Shown here in pieces: positions 15,811-24,234 of a stretch of DNA of 64,000 nt (position 1 is the first letter of the stretch; each line of letters begins with the position of its first letter). The DNA lies in the NCBI GenBank assembly GCA_035399865.1, contig DAOPJW010000002.1, positions 118,670 to 182,669 on the forward strand, read 5' to 3'. The notes below the pieces were generated by a model that ran no database searches, was not told the origin of the DNA, and saw only the letters and a list, made by a program, of their open reading frames with translations. The translations under genes were made by a program, and so were the position numbers. This stretch comes from UBA1547 sp035399865. Lineage in GTDB: Bacteria; Patescibacteriota; Saccharimonadia; Saccharimonadales; Saccharimonadaceae.

Positions 15811-17964
15811 ATGGCGGTGGATTTCTATCTCTTATTAGATGCAATTATTGGCATTAGTTTGTTGTTTTTGTCAGTAATTAGTTTAATGGGCGGTGGTTAT
15901 CAGAAAATAATTAATAAAAAATTCGCTATTTTTAGTTTGCTTATTGCCGTATGGATTATTACTAATCATTTAAGTAATGATTCAAGTTTGCCTTATATGA
16001 TAATTTTAATTTCAAATTGCGTTGTATTTTCTTCAAGTTTTGGCGTTCTAATACTACTAATCCAATTTATCTCTAGTTTAGCAAACGATAAAATCATAGA
16101 AAAAATTGTACACTCTTCTTGTCCTATATTATGGATAATTTGTTTATTGGGTGGATCTAATTTGGTTGTATCGGGCATTGAGCAACAAGGCAACGTATAT
16201 GCAATCCAGTTTGGACCAGCGATATGGCTTTATGGATTAGGGATTCTTTTTATGGTATGTATTGCTATTGTTGGATTGTTTCGGGGAATGCGACATTCAA
16301 ATGAAATTAATAGGCAACAGTTAGTTACTATTGGTTTGGGATTATTGATTTCACTTCCATTAATTATGCTTTTTTCTTTTATTATCCCTGTTCTTACTGG
16401 TGATTTTTCTATGACTGAATTTGGTATTACTCCGTTAATAATTTTAGTAATAAGTTTATATTACGGCGTTGTGCGTTATCAGCTTTTTGATATTCGACTT
16501 GCTGTCGTGAGAACGATTACATATACACTTTCTTTACTTATGTTATCCGCTATCTATTACTTTTTAGCATATGCACTTTCGATAATGATTCTTAGTGACA
16601 ATGCTACTTCATCCATGAGTCTAAGCCCTGTCAATATTTTGTTGGCTTTATTCCTTGCTTTTCTGTTTCAGCCAATTAAAAACTTTTTTGATAAAACCAC
16701 TAATAAAATTTTCTTTAAAAACAACTACGATACTAATGAATTCTATGCAAGACTCAATCAAACACTAACGTCCACGACAGATTTACGAGGTTTATTGGAG
16801 AAAGTAGCTTATGAAATTGCTGATACACTAAAAAGTGAACAAGTTTTTTTCTTTATTCACACTTCAAAGAATCACTATATTACGGCGGGTACTAGTGGTT
16901 ATACGAAAGTACCAAGAGCAGATGCACTTGAGCTTCAAATTGTACATGAAATGGACTACGGACTATTTATTGCATCTTTGCGTGATGAGAATGATCCAGT
17001 CAGACGCTTAATGGTTAGTCATGGCGTTGAACTTATATTGCCATTAAAACAGGCGAGTATTTTAGGATATTTATGTCTGGGTAATCATAAAACTTCAAAC
17101 TATTCTCGTCGAGATATTGAGGTTTTGAATACAATCGCTGACGAATTAGTGATAGCTATACAAAATGCCTTGGCGGTTCAAGAAATACGTGAATTCAACG
17201 TTACACTACAACAAAGGATTAATAACGCCACAAGAGAACTTAGAACAAGTAATATTATGTTGAAAAAATTAGACAAGATAAAAGATGAATTCGTTAGTAT
17301 AGCAAGCCATCAGCTTCGTACGCCTCTTACTAGTGTCAAGGGGTATATAAGTATGATACTTGATGGTGATGCAGGTAGTATAACTGAAACACAAAGAGAA
17401 TTATTAGATGAAGCTTATATCAGTAGCGAACGCATGGTGCATTTAATTAATGACTTTTTGAATGTATCAAGGCTCCAAACAGGAAAATTCATAATTGATA
17501 AAAAACCTGCCGATTTGTCTAAGATTGTAGGTGAAGAAATCGACAGTCTACGAATAAGTGCTAATTCAAGAAACAGGGAGTTTATCTATAATCCTCCAAA
17601 AGATTTTCCGACTTTAAATATCGATGAAGGGAAAATTCGTCAAGTAATCATGAATTTTGCTGATAATGCAATTTATTATTCGAATGAAAACTCAAAGATA
17701 AAGGTCAATTTATCAGTTGAAGACAAAGAGGTGATATTTACTGTAAAAGACAGTGGTATAGGTGTTCCAAAAAGTGAGCAAGTACAATTGTTTACTAAAT
17801 TTTATCGTGCCTCTAATGCCAAGAATAAAAGGCCAGATGGTACGGGTGTCGGGTTATTTTTAGCAAAAAAAGTTATTGATTCTCACCATGGCAAAATCGT
17901 ATTTGAATCAATTGAAAACAAGGGTAGTACTTTTGGTTTTCGTTTGCCGATTGATAATGACTAA
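15811..17964 (+). CDS. Membrane histidine kinase with N-terminal multi-TM sensor and GAF domain
   Basis: A 717-aa protein. Residues 1-290 hold about eight hydrophobic segments, as in HisKA_7TM-type sensor heads. Residues about 310-460 form a GAF-like domain, followed by a coiled coil. HisKA carries His500 in IASHQLRTPLTSVKG, and HATPase_c has the N-box (MNFADNAIYYS), DSGIGVP and GTGVGLFLAKK. All catalytic motifs are intact. TATAAT at 15799-15804 is 6 nt from the ATG, so it is probably leaderless. A membrane-embedded sensor fits detection of a hydrophobic ligand, such as a product of the two genes upstream (inference). Confidence 0.92.
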   Translation: MAVDFYLLLDAIIGISLLFLSVISLMGGGYQKIINKKFAIFSLLIAVWIITNHLSNDSSLPYMIILISNCVVFSSSFGVLILLIQFISSLANDKIIEKIVHSSCPILWIICLLGGSNLVVSGIEQQGNVYAIQFGPAIWLYGLGILFMVCIAIVGLFRGMRHSNEINRQQLVTIGLGLLISLPLIMLFSFIIPVLTGDFSMTEFGITPLIILVISLYYGVVRYQLFDIRLAVVRTITYTLSLLMLSAIYYFLAYALSIMILSDNATSSMSLSPVNILLALFLAFLFQPIKNFFDKTTNKIFFKNNYDTNEFYARLNQTLTSTTDLRGLLEKVAYEIADTLKSEQVFFFIHTSKNHYITAGTSGYTKVPRADALELQIVHEMDYGLFIASLRDENDPVRRLMVSHGVELILPLKQASILGYLCLGNHKTSNYSRRDIEVLNTIADELVIAIQNALAVQEIREFNVTLQQRINNATRELRTSNIMLKKLDKIKDEFVSIASHQLRTPLTSVKGYISMILDGDAGSITETQRELLDEAYISSERMVHLINDFLNVSRLQTGKFIIDKKPADLSKIVGEEIDSLRISANSRNREFIYNPPKDFPTLNIDEGKIRQVIMNFADNAIYYSNENSKIKVNLSVEDKEVIFTVKDSGIGVPKSEQVQLFTKFYRASNAKNKRPDGTGVGLFLAKKVIDSHHGKIVFESIENKGSTFGFRLPIDND

Positions 17965-17972
17965 AAACTAAT

Positions 17973-18185
17973 TTAGATTAATCTGAAAATCTCAAAAATT
18001 ATTATTATTATAAAAATTATTATACCTGAAGCAATTAGTATTGGTTTTAATCTAGTTTTATTATCAAACCACCATTGGCCAAATTTGGAGCGGTTGACAG
18101 CTTGAACACGAGTGATGACTGGTCGTTCAATCGTGGCATCTATACCTCGGTAAACTTTATTTCGTTTCTTTTTATTCTTTCCCAT
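17973..18185 (-). CDS. Small basic protein with one C-terminal transmembrane helix
   Basis: A 70-aa protein. It has a Lys/Arg-rich start (MGKNKKKRNKVYRG), a middle with FGQWWFDNKTRLKP, and a single hydrophobic helix made almost entirely of Ile (residues about 49-69). The arrangement suggests a tail-anchored inner-membrane protein with a cytosolic basic face. An AATAAT-type -10 box lies close to the ATG. It is convergent with the histidine kinase. The family is not recognised. Confidence 0.7.
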   Translation of the reverse strand: MGKNKKKRNKVYRGIDATIERPVITRVQAVNRSKFGQWWFDNKTRLKPILIASGIIIFIIIIIFEIFRLI

Positions 18186-18280
18186 ATAATAATATTATAC
18201 CAAGTTTTTATATTACGTTTTATGTCCGACCAGACATATAGTGAAATTAATACGCACGAAAAGGGGATATAGGATATAAC

Positions 18281-18318
18281 AAAAAATAAACCACCCCTAG
18301 ATCCAGGAGTGGTTTATT
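18281..18318 (-). terminator. Intrinsic terminator of the LPXTG surface-protein gene
   Basis: A long inverted repeat (ATAAACCAC at 18286-18294 with GTGGTTTAT at 18309-18317, plus inner pairs) is followed on the minus strand by a T-rich tail. Confidence 0.8.
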
Positions 18319-18366
18319 ATGTATCGTCTGAATTGCTTCAGATTAATTTGGAGCAGTCAGACTCTA

Positions 18367-19887
18367 TTATTTGTTAGCAAGCATACGTCGACTAGCTATG
18401 TAGTAGCCGGCAGCTGTAACTATAGCACCAATACCTAATAGTGAAGCGGTGTCATCACCTATACCAGTAGTAGGTAATTGTTCAGGTGTTTTTTCAACTT
18501 CTTCAGCGGTAACTTCGAAACTAGTTTTACAACCTTCGCTAGTAACGGTTTTTTCTTTGCCATCAACAGTTACGACGATCGTTGCTTGGACAGTGTACTT
18601 ACCAATACTGTTTTGAATATAGTCAAGAGTTTTGTTAATACTTGTTTTAGTATCGATTGTTTTACCATTTGCATCATATATTACGTACTTAACGCTCTTG
18701 AATGTAGCGTTTTCAGTCGTATATTCAGTATTGAAACGGAAAGAATTTTTTGAAATTTTTTCTACGCTCAATCTGTCACAGGTATAACATACTTCTTTAG
18801 TATCGCAAGTTTTCGTAGCAATAACCTTGGCAGTATCAGTTTTTGAACCGTCGCTAGTAGTTGCTTTTGCGGTGTTAACTAATGAGTTATCACCACATTT
18901 TGGTAAACTTTCATTCGTATCAACTTTGGCTGTGAATTTAATGTATACATCACCACCGTCAGCATCAACTCTATTTATTACGTATCCACCGTCAGTGATA
19001 CCATCACTAATTTTTTTAATATCGTTATTAATTGCGACATAAGTCGAATCTTTAACATAACTCAAACCCTTAGGTAGTGAGTCTTTAATAACAACATCTT
19101 GTAAATCAGTATCTCCAGTATTTTCAAAATGAATCTGGAAATCAACTAAATCACCAGCTTTAGCATCTACACTTTCTCTGAAAGTTTTATCAGAAGAACC
19201 GTTAATTCTTACAGTTTTGTCAATCTTATAATCAGTTACTTCAGCTTTAACTTTAAAGATAACAAGACCAGTGTATTGCATACAGCCTTGGATATCACCA
19301 TTTAATGACCTATAGCCAAGTTTTACGCCTGAGCTAATTATGTCATCACTAAGATCAATACCGTCTGTGAATACATTGTTTGTATAGCTTGCAGAGCCCT
19401 TTATATATTTGAGTGAAAAGTTGTCTGAATTTGTAAAGACAGCTTGATCCCAAATTTTTGAAGGTTCAGCGTTAGTTGACGAAAGATATCCGTCAATTTG
19501 GATTCGTTTTGCTTTATAATCTGGCAAGTTAAAGTTTGCTGTAACGTTGTTTGCTACTAAATTTAAGTTTTCTGCAGCGTTATTGTGAACGTACATTCGT
19601 ACGTAATATTCTTTTCCACTTTTTATATCGATTTCGTCTACCCATCCGCCAGCTGTTCTGTCGCTAGCATCTTTAATAGTTACGAAATTTCTTTCATCGC
19701 CGTAATTTGGATTATCGGTGATTGAATTAAATGTGACATGATCTGCCGGATTATTCATAGTATAAGTTGGGCGATCCGGTCCCCAAGCAAATAATGTAGC
19801 TGGTATAGCAACAACAGCTAATGCTATTGCTAACGTAACCTGCGTACGTTTTGACGCATGTTTAAATATTGAGAGTAATTTACTCAT
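18367..19887 (-). CDS. LPXTG-anchored surface protein with DUF11-like repeat
   Basis: The start is set at 19887 (MSKLLSIFKHASK) because an AAGGAGAAAG ribosome site precedes it; the frame opens 12 codons earlier. Residues 1-40 form a signal peptide ending near LFAWG. The middle contains a DUF11/isopeptide-type domain (FQIHFENTGDTDLQDVVIKD, GLSYV, LVNTAKATTSDG) and Cys-containing segments. The C-terminus is a complete sortase signal: LPTTG at residues 471-475 of 506, a hydrophobic stretch and the basic tail SRRMLANK. It should be covalently attached to the cell wall. The sortase is not in the window. Confidence 0.9.
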   Translation of the reverse strand: MSKLLSIFKHASKRTQVTLAIALAVVAIPATLFAWGPDRPTYTMNNPADHVTFNSITDNPNYGDERNFVTIKDASDRTAGGWVDEIDIKSGKEYYVRMYVHNNAAENLNLVANNVTANFNLPDYKAKRIQIDGYLSSTNAEPSKIWDQAVFTNSDNFSLKYIKGSASYTNNVFTDGIDLSDDIISSGVKLGYRSLNGDIQGCMQYTGLVIFKVKAEVTDYKIDKTVRINGSSDKTFRESVDAKAGDLVDFQIHFENTGDTDLQDVVIKDSLPKGLSYVKDSTYVAINNDIKKISDGITDGGYVINRVDADGGDVYIKFTAKVDTNESLPKCGDNSLVNTAKATTSDGSKTDTAKVIATKTCDTKEVCYTCDRLSVEKISKNSFRFNTEYTTENATFKSVKYVIYDANGKTIDTKTSINKTLDYIQNSIGKYTVQATIVVTVDGKEKTVTSEGCKTSFEVTAEEVEKTPEQLPTTGIGDDTASLLGIGAIVTAAGYYIASRRMLANK

Positions 19888-19934
19888 CTCTTTCTCCTTA
19901 TCTGATTCTCCTCGCAGTTTCATTTGGAAGAATC

Positions 19935-19962
19935 ATTTTAATAGTAATAGTTTAAGTGTCAA
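19935..19962 (-). promoter_or_regulatory. Promoter of the LPXTG protein gene
   Basis: On the minus strand TTGACA (19962-19957) and TAAAAT (19940-19935) are 16 nt apart, followed by a roughly 45-nt leader with a strong SD. Confidence 0.7.
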
Positions 19963-20040
19963 TTTAACGGTTTTGGTGCTGAATTGTTAATCGTTACAAA
20001 TCAGATCATTACAATTAGTGCATGTCGATTAAAGATATTT

Positions 20041-20067
20041 GGTGTGTAGCCACTAGGGCTACACACC
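20041..20067. terminator. Perfect 11-bp hairpin after the membrane operon
   Basis: GGTGTGTAGCC pairs with GGCTACACACC around the loop ACTAG, 15 nt past the stop at 20083. The U-tract is weak on both strands, so termination or 3'-end protection are both possible. Confidence 0.6.
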
Positions 20068-20082
20068 GTAAGTTATAAGTTA

Positions 20083-21264
20083 CTACCAGTCTGGTTCATC
20101 TTCGTCACGAGCGGTTCTATCGAACCCATCGTTAGAAGAAGTACCAGCTCCATCATCTTCGGCGTCCTCTATGGCAATTTCATGCCGTTTTTCGGATGCT
20201 TCATTTTTGTCTTCAGCCCTTTCTTCTGCTATATCGGCATCTTCCTCGGGATCTTCCTGGTAACCATTGGCTACTCTGGAACCGTCCCGATCAGATACCT
20301 CCATCAAGTCGCCGTCATTCTTTTTCCAATCGGCGACATCAGGATTTGCCAGTACATCTTTACTAGCATCTTTAGGTAATAAGACAGGAGTATCTGGAAT
20401 TATTATAATTGGAGGTTCTTCTGGCTTTGGCGTTGGTTTTAGTACAGGAGGCGTTGGCTTTGGTACTGAACCCTGAGGATTCAGACACGCTCCACGAACG
20501 GAAAAAATTTCAGTTGTTGACTCAATTGCGGATGCAGTCTCGTCAACAACCATCTTTGATTTTCCATTTGGAGGTAAGAACAATAAAAAAATTTCACCGT
20601 CCAAACCTTTTTTGGAGCCAACTTCTTCTACCTTACCATCAGAAAACATTGTATTGCCATCATATCCAAAATCTTTTTTAGATTGAACAGCAATCCAGTT
20701 TTCTTTATCTAAAACTTGTGTTTTTGTGGCATCTGTCCTAGATATAATTGAGCCCAATAATGCATTAGACGCATCTGTATCAGACTCTAGAAATCTTACT
20801 ATTTGCTCCGGAGTTTTTGCACCTTCGGAGCTAAACGGGTTATTTCCGGCCTCGCCAGCTACTTTTGATAAATCAATGTCGAAAGTATAATCTCCGTCTT
20901 GCCATCCATTTGAACTGAGAGCGTTTCTTGCTCTATCTTCAATCTTGATGGATTTGGTTTCAGTTTGCTTATCTTCTTGTTCTTGAGTTGAGGCAAAGCC
21001 TACAACAAAAGACATCACGATAAGCATGACAATCATTGCGATGTTCGCCTCTTTCGTTCTAAAACGAGCGAAAAAAACATACACCAATGTAATAAACCAG
21101 ATTGCTAAAACAATTAAATTCCAAGGAAAATCGACTATGACCTTTGTCGCTATGTAGGCTAAAATCGCCGACAGAGCAACAAATGCTGACCAGGTATTAG
21201 GTAAAGACTTAATGAAGAACAATACCACGGCAACGACCGCGAATATCCATACCATTGCAGTCAA
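20083..21264 (-). CDS. Membrane protein with proline-rich linker and acidic tail
   Basis: A 393-aa protein. Three to four TM helices lie in the first 100 residues. Next come a soluble domain (about 105-265) with FSVRGACLNP, a Pro/Lys linker (KPTPPVLKPTPKPEEPP), and a highly acidic C-terminal 100 residues. Start choice: the frame reaches a TTG at 21273 that directly abuts the AAAGGAG site and cannot be used. TTG at 21264 (9 nt spacing) or ATG at 21255 fits, and 21264 is chosen. The gene overlaps the SD/stop region of the upstream gene. The family is not recognised. Confidence 0.7.
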   Translation of the reverse strand: MTAMVWIFAVVAVVLFFIKSLPNTWSAFVALSAILAYIATKVIVDFPWNLIVLAIWFITLVYVFFARFRTKEANIAMIVMLIVMSFVVGFASTQEQEDKQTETKSIKIEDRARNALSSNGWQDGDYTFDIDLSKVAGEAGNNPFSSEGAKTPEQIVRFLESDTDASNALLGSIISRTDATKTQVLDKENWIAVQSKKDFGYDGNTMFSDGKVEEVGSKKGLDGEIFLLFLPPNGKSKMVVDETASAIESTTEIFSVRGACLNPQGSVPKPTPPVLKPTPKPEEPPIIIIPDTPVLLPKDASKDVLANPDVADWKKNDGDLMEVSDRDGSRVANGYQEDPEEDADIAEERAEDKNEASEKRHEIAIEDAEDDGAGTSSNDGFDRTARDEDEPDW

Positions 21265-21269
21265 TTTAA

Positions 21270-21617
21270 TCAACTCCTTTCAGCTTCTGTTTTACCCTTA
21301 TTCAACCATTTAAAAAATTTGTTGATTGGGGCTATGCTAACATCAGGAATATTTTCTGGAGATGGAACGAAATCTGGGTTGAGTTGCTTAAGACGTTTCA
21401 AAATTGATGCTTCGGGGTCGTCGATCAAGTTTTGATCCGTATTTACTTCTGAGAATTCTCGCAGTAAATTGACATCTTTTTTGCTACTCTCACAGACTGC
21501 CATGCAGTCCTCAAGCTCCTGAATTAATGCAAGAGCTTCGGTCTGCTTACCATCTTTGAGTAAGGCCATTATGCTTTCCTTTGTTTCTTTGAACTGTTCA
21601 GACAAAGTTTGTGACAT
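21270..21617 (-). CDS. Small helical cytosolic protein, first gene of the membrane operon
   Basis: A 115-aa protein from MSQTLSEQFKETKES, chosen because AAGGAGAGG lies about 6 nt upstream. The frame extends to 21725, but that part reads unlike protein and lies in the leader. The N-terminal 60 residues form an amphipathic helical hairpin with two Cys (DCMAVCE), followed by a loop with PDFVPSPENIPD. Its end lies at the start of the next gene, so the two are translationally coupled. No family recognised. Confidence 0.7.
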   Translation of the reverse strand: MSQTLSEQFKETKESIMALLKDGKQTEALALIQELEDCMAVCESSKKDVNLLREFSEVNTDQNLIDDPEASILKRLKQLNPDFVPSPENIPDVSIAPINKFFKWLNKGKTEAERS

Positions 21618-21878
21618 ACTTATCCTCTCCTTTTTAAAATTTCCGCCCTCAAAGCGTTTAATTACGATTAAAAACCGCGATTTGCTGCTCTGAGGGGGGT
21701 CGGGAGCAGCCGTTAAGTAACCCACTTGGATTAACTAACGTGCTACTTCCGAACAAGGAGGATAAATAGAGGTAAACTAATAAATATCTGTCTAAATCAG
21801 ACATGCACTGTAATGATCTGACTTGTTAACGTTCCTCCGTTATTTTCGGTCCTCACACCTTAAACAACTGATATCGAA
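21618..21878 (-). promoter_or_regulatory. Long 5' leader of the membrane operon
   Basis: About 250 nt lie between the promoter and the first start codon, which is far longer than other leaders here. It contains GC-rich blocks (for example around 21690-21715), a GGAGGAACG stretch and short complementary segments, but I cannot assign a known riboswitch. It could be a regulatory leader or hold a very short ORF. Confidence 0.4.
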
Positions 21879-21907
21879 AGTTTATCACAAAAATGCTAAA
21901 ATGTCAA
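21879..21907 (-). promoter_or_regulatory. Sigma-70 promoter of the membrane operon
   Basis: On the minus strand TTGACA (21907-21902) and TAAACT (21884-21879) are separated by 17 nt. Confidence 0.75.
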
Positions 21908-22014
21908 TGCTTAATAAAATATTTTGATAAAAAACACAAGCTTTATTTAAAAAGAGTATAATATCTAGTCAAAAGGGGCATTATTTGCTACAATCATCTG
22001 GTAACTTGATATTT

Positions 22015-22089
22015 GGTCTCATCGTCTAACGGTTAGGACACCAGGTTTTCATCCTGGCAATCCGGGTTCAATTCCCGGTGAGATCACCA
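22015..22089 (+). tRNA. tRNA-Glu (UUC)
   Basis: A complete cloverleaf with GGTCTCA acceptor, anticodon loop TTTTCAT (UUC), T-arm GGGTTCAATTCCC and encoded CCA. TACAAT at 21989-21994 is the likely -10 box. Confidence 0.96.
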
Positions 22090-22110
22090 AATTTAATATA
22101 ATATTACAAA

Positions 22111-22163
22111 AAGCTTAAAATTAACTTATCAGGGTCGGACCCTGATAAGCAAATTTTAAGCTT
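22111..22163. terminator. Long two-tier inverted repeat after tRNA-Glu
   Basis: The outer arms AAGCTTAAAATT (22111-22122) and AATTTTAAGCTT (22152-22163) are perfectly complementary, as are the inner arms CTTATCAGGGTC (22125-22136) and GACCCTGATAAG (22138-22149). Only two unpaired bases per side separate the tiers and the loop is minimal. It probably terminates the tRNA transcript, but no U-tract follows. Confidence 0.65.
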
Positions 22164-22274
22164 ATTTATATAATAAAAAGTTAATATAATGTTAATTTAT
22201 TTCTGTAACTTTACTGGACTATCAATTGCGATTGAGTTAAACTAATATCAATAAACTTAAGCAGTAATTAATTA

Positions 22275-23060
22275 ATGGCTCGAAAAAAGAAGATAATAAT
22301 CGGAAACTGGAAAATGTACTTTAACGTACATGAATCTAGTATGTTTTTGCATAAATTATCAAAAATGGTAAAAATGCATAATGATGTGGAAGTAATAATA
22401 GCTCCGACTCTTCTGGCATTGCAGTCACTCAGCCTCCAGATAAATCACAAGCAATTTAAATTAGCTGCTCAAAATTTTTATTGGCGAGATGAAGGGCCTT
22501 ATACTGGCGAAGTATCTGCATCACATCTTAAAGGTATCGTGCAGTATGCTTTAGTAGGTCATTCAGAACGTCGCCATAATTTTAACGAATCTGATAAAGA
22601 AATCAGAAATAAGGTTGAGGCTGCCGTACGCAGTAATATTAGACCTGTTCTCTGTATAGGTGAAACGGCATGGGAGAGAGCTAACGGTGAAACATACGAT
22701 GTTTTACACGATCAATTGATTGGTGGTTTAGCAAATATCACAAGCTCCGACCTCCTAGATATCGTCATAGCATATGAGCCTGTGGCATCAATTGGTACTG
22801 GTAATATTGCTCCTGTGAGCGATGTAGCTGCTGCCGTTAGAGCAATTCGAAGCCAAATTAATCATTTATATGGTTCAGAAGCTTCTAAAAATATAAGTGT
22901 TTTATACGGTGGAAGCATCGTCTTAGATAGTGCGACAGATTATTTGGATATACCAGAAATTGACGGTCTATTGGTTGGCGGAGCAAGCCTTGATGCAAAA
23001 ATGTTTAGTGAAATAGTTCAAAAAGCACATAAAAAACCAGAAAAGGATAAAAAAGATTAG
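22275..23060 (+). CDS. tpiA: Triosephosphate isomerase
   Basis: A 261-aa TIM-barrel enzyme that interconverts DHAP and glyceraldehyde-3-P. It has GNWKMY with the active-site Lys, ALVGHSERR with the catalytic His, AYEPVASIGTG with the catalytic Glu, and the phosphate-binding LYGGSI and LVGGASL. The loop-6 hinge differs from the common PVWAIGTG: Trp is replaced by Ala and Ala by Ser. The 20-residue tail is Lys-rich. The next gene begins 13 nt later with a GGGGG-type SD. Confidence 0.96.
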   Translation: MARKKKIIIGNWKMYFNVHESSMFLHKLSKMVKMHNDVEVIIAPTLLALQSLSLQINHKQFKLAAQNFYWRDEGPYTGEVSASHLKGIVQYALVGHSERRHNFNESDKEIRNKVEAAVRSNIRPVLCIGETAWERANGETYDVLHDQLIGGLANITSSDLLDIVIAYEPVASIGTGNIAPVSDVAAAVRAIRSQINHLYGSEASKNISVLYGGSIVLDSATDYLDIPEIDGLLVGGASLDAKMFSEIVQKAHKKPEKDKKD

Positions 23061-23073
23061 GGGGGCTGAACAG

Positions 23074-24174
23074 ATGAAAGATTTCGATTTTGATGAAATT
23101 GACAGGGCAGTTAATTCTTTTATTTCCAAAAATTCTGATGGAAATAGTAATGACAACGTAGATGTCCAGAAAACCGGTGCAGATACTAACAGTTTAGTGG
23201 CCTCTGACAACCCACCAGCCATTAAATCGATTTCGGGCCAAATACCTTCTTTGGCAGGCAGAAGAAGTGGTCAATTTATGGACATGGTGCGTCCATCAAA
23301 CCCACAAAGGGGTGCGGTAACAACTGTAGTTCCAGAAAGACAAGCGATAGATCTCTCTTTACAGAACGAGATTGCTCCAGTAACACCTCCGACTGATAAT
23401 AAACCTCAAGAAATTAAACCTGTGGTTGAAGAAGCAAAAATTACATCACCTTTATCTGTTAATCAAGAATTAAATAATTCATTAAATAAAATCGAAAACT
23501 ATGCTAATAATGGTTTTCCTCAAGTTTCAGAAATTAATAAAGTAAACAATAGCATTGTTAGTGATTCAACTAATCAACTATCCAGCAGTTTACCAGATTC
23601 CCCATTTATTTCTGGGGCAAAAGTTGAGAAGAGGCCTTTAGGTGCTTTTTCCGAAGAAACAACTACTCAACCAAATGTTCCAGAAGAATCTGTTGAGCAA
23701 AAAATCGAGCCTGATCTTGTTAAAGTTTCGTCTTATCAAAAAGTTGAAGAGAATGAAGAGAAGCCTGTCGTGTTTGTCCCTTCTAATGAAAGGGATGTAG
23801 AATCATCTAATAATTTGAAAACCCCCTTACCTCCAGAACTCCAAAATGACTTGCTTTCGATAGAATCAGACAGTACAACTACCGATCCGAATAATAGTGG
23901 CTTACCTAATAAATCTGATACCTTCAATTCTAATTCGCAAGTGAACAGTCAGTTGAATAATCAAACTTCTATACAGCAACAGTACCAAGAAAAACCAAGT
24001 TCAGTAAATCAAAATAGTGGTGCAATTTATGACACTGATAGCTATCATAAGTCATTGACACGTCCGGAAAAAAAGAAATCAGGATGGGTTTGGGTGCTAT
24101 GGATAGTGTTATTACTAGCCTTAGGTGCCGGTGCCGGTGCAGCTGTGTATTACTTTGTTTTGCCAATTTTGTGA
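23074..24174 (+). CDS. Low-complexity protein with a single C-terminal TM helix
   Basis: This 366-aa protein starts MKDFDFDEIDRAVNSF. Residues 25-330 are Asn/Ser/Pro/Glu-rich and probably disordered. The basic LTRPEKKKSGW leads into one TM helix (WVLWIVLLLALGAGAGAAVY) at the extreme C-terminus. This gives a tail-anchored topology with a long disordered cytosolic arm. The AGGGGGG ribosome site overlaps the end of tpiA's context, so the two are likely co-transcribed. Function unknown. Confidence 0.78.
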   Translation: MKDFDFDEIDRAVNSFISKNSDGNSNDNVDVQKTGADTNSLVASDNPPAIKSISGQIPSLAGRRSGQFMDMVRPSNPQRGAVTTVVPERQAIDLSLQNEIAPVTPPTDNKPQEIKPVVEEAKITSPLSVNQELNNSLNKIENYANNGFPQVSEINKVNNSIVSDSTNQLSSSLPDSPFISGAKVEKRPLGAFSEETTTQPNVPEESVEQKIEPDLVKVSSYQKVEENEEKPVVFVPSNERDVESSNNLKTPLPPELQNDLLSIESDSTTTDPNNSGLPNKSDTFNSNSQVNSQLNNQTSIQQQYQEKPSSVNQNSGAIYDTDSYHKSLTRPEKKKSGWVWVLWIVLLLALGAGAGAAVYYFVLPIL

Positions 24175-24234
24175 TTGATTTTAATAAATATTTCTCAATA
24201 CCAATATCAGCAATGATTTAGGTATAATGATTAA

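Noticed and set aside
21621..21725. N-terminal extension of the 21270-21617 protein (MGYLTAAPDPPQ...)
   Set aside because: The strong AAGGAGAGG site directly before 21617 and poor protein character of the extension favour the shorter start.
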